A program made the position numbers and the translations under genes. From Actinomycetota bacterium (GTDB lineage Bacteria; Actinomycetota; Thermoleophilia; Solirubrobacterales; Solirubrobacteraceae), in assembly GCA_005883905.1 (NCBI GenBank), contig VAYD01000144.1, positions 1 through 14,890 of the forward strand: a stretch of DNA of 14,890 nt. The letters are read 5' to 3'. Every line of letters begins with the position of its first letter. Positions within the stretch are counted from its first letter, which is position 1. This document shows, one piece after another, positions 14,821-14,890 of this stretch. Below the pieces are notes generated by a model that saw nothing but the letters and a program-made list of their open reading frames with translations, was not told the DNA's origin and did no database searches.

Positions 14821-14872
14821 ACGGGGTCAGGTCTTTCATTGCCGCATGTGGCAAAGAAAGACCCGACCCCGT
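14821..14872. repeat. REP-like imperfect palindrome, element 2
   Basis: Arms at 14821-14837 (ACGGGGTCAGGTCTTTC) and 14856-14872 pair over 17 bp with one mismatch. After a single A/A mismatch the stem continues with TTGCC/GGCAA (14839-14843 with 14850-14854) and a 6-nt loop, so the whole 52 bp can fold as one hairpin. The element lies about 62 nt upstream of recJ, in the presumed promoter region. It shares with element 1 a GGGGTC core, a CTTT pyrimidine patch and an inner palindrome centred on GCAT, while its outer flanks differ. Further GTTGC/GCAAC complementarity outside the arms hints that it may extend to the window edge. Confidence 0.72.
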
Positions 14873-14890
14873 GGGGTTACGTTGCCGGCT

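Noticed and set aside
14758..14854. Longer recJ start that would add 32 residues
   Set aside because: The extra sequence falls partly inside the hairpin element and shows no RecJ similarity, whereas the start at 14758 has a Shine-Dalgarno.
1..14890. CRISPR array, tRNA or rRNA genes, integrase, phage genes or a defence system
   Set aside because: I read through the window and saw no regularly spaced repeats, no tRNA-like cloverleaf or CCA end that stood out, and no recombinase, capsid or nuclease-helicase module. A tRNA scan would be needed for certainty.

Overview
The window is very GC-rich, densely packed bacterial DNA. It most resembles an actinobacterium, and the protein repertoire fits the Thermoleophilia/Solirubrobacterales best: a compact secreted sedolisin, a GH15 glucoamylase, an acetyl-CoA hydrolase-GNAT fusion, an allene-oxide-cyclase-like secreted barrel, and start sites apparently preceded by TANNNT boxes instead of Shine-Dalgarno sequences. 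That placement is inferred from style and not from a marker gene. I see no rRNA, tRNA, CRISPR array, integrase or transposase gene.

Region 1 (1-3272): the 3' end of a diacylglycerol/lipid kinase-family gene converges with a small secreted S53 (sedolisin-like) peptidase. Divergent from the peptidase is an isochorismatase-family cysteine hydrolase. Its 3' end overlaps, tail to tail, a multi-span PAP2-family membrane phosphatase or transferase.

Region 2 (3276-5968): a secreted GH15 glucoamylase lies 3 nt upstream of the PAP2 gene on the minus strand, so the two probably form an operon. Upstream of it is a 42-residue membrane peptide gene ending in ten consecutive glycines, with an ideal ribosome binding site and a perfect 13-bp GC hairpin behind it. 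A CsbD-like stress protein gene runs divergently from this peptide gene.

Region 3 (5984-8909): a minus-strand pair encodes an acetyl-CoA hydrolase/transferase fused to a GNAT domain, and a SnoaL-like protein. Upstream of it lie a REP-like hairpin element (8310-8376) and a small secreted AOC/dirigent-like barrel gene on the plus strand that reads across three frames, so it is broken by two +1 shifts or carries two assembly errors.

Region 4 (8913-14890): a housekeeping minus-strand cluster, recJ, then the bifunctional (p)ppGpp synthetase/hydrolase rel, then an M24 Xaa-Pro-type peptidase. The apt gene often found with this pair is absent here. rel appears to have its own leaderless promoter in the 29-nt gap after recJ. 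A second REP-like hairpin (14821-14872) sits just upstream of recJ. Its architecture matches the first element although its outer sequence differs.

No obviously new multi-gene system is visible. The most unusual items are the polyglycine membrane peptide, the paired hairpin elements, the prodomain-less sedolisin and the Asp-for-Glu position in the CoA-transferase domain.
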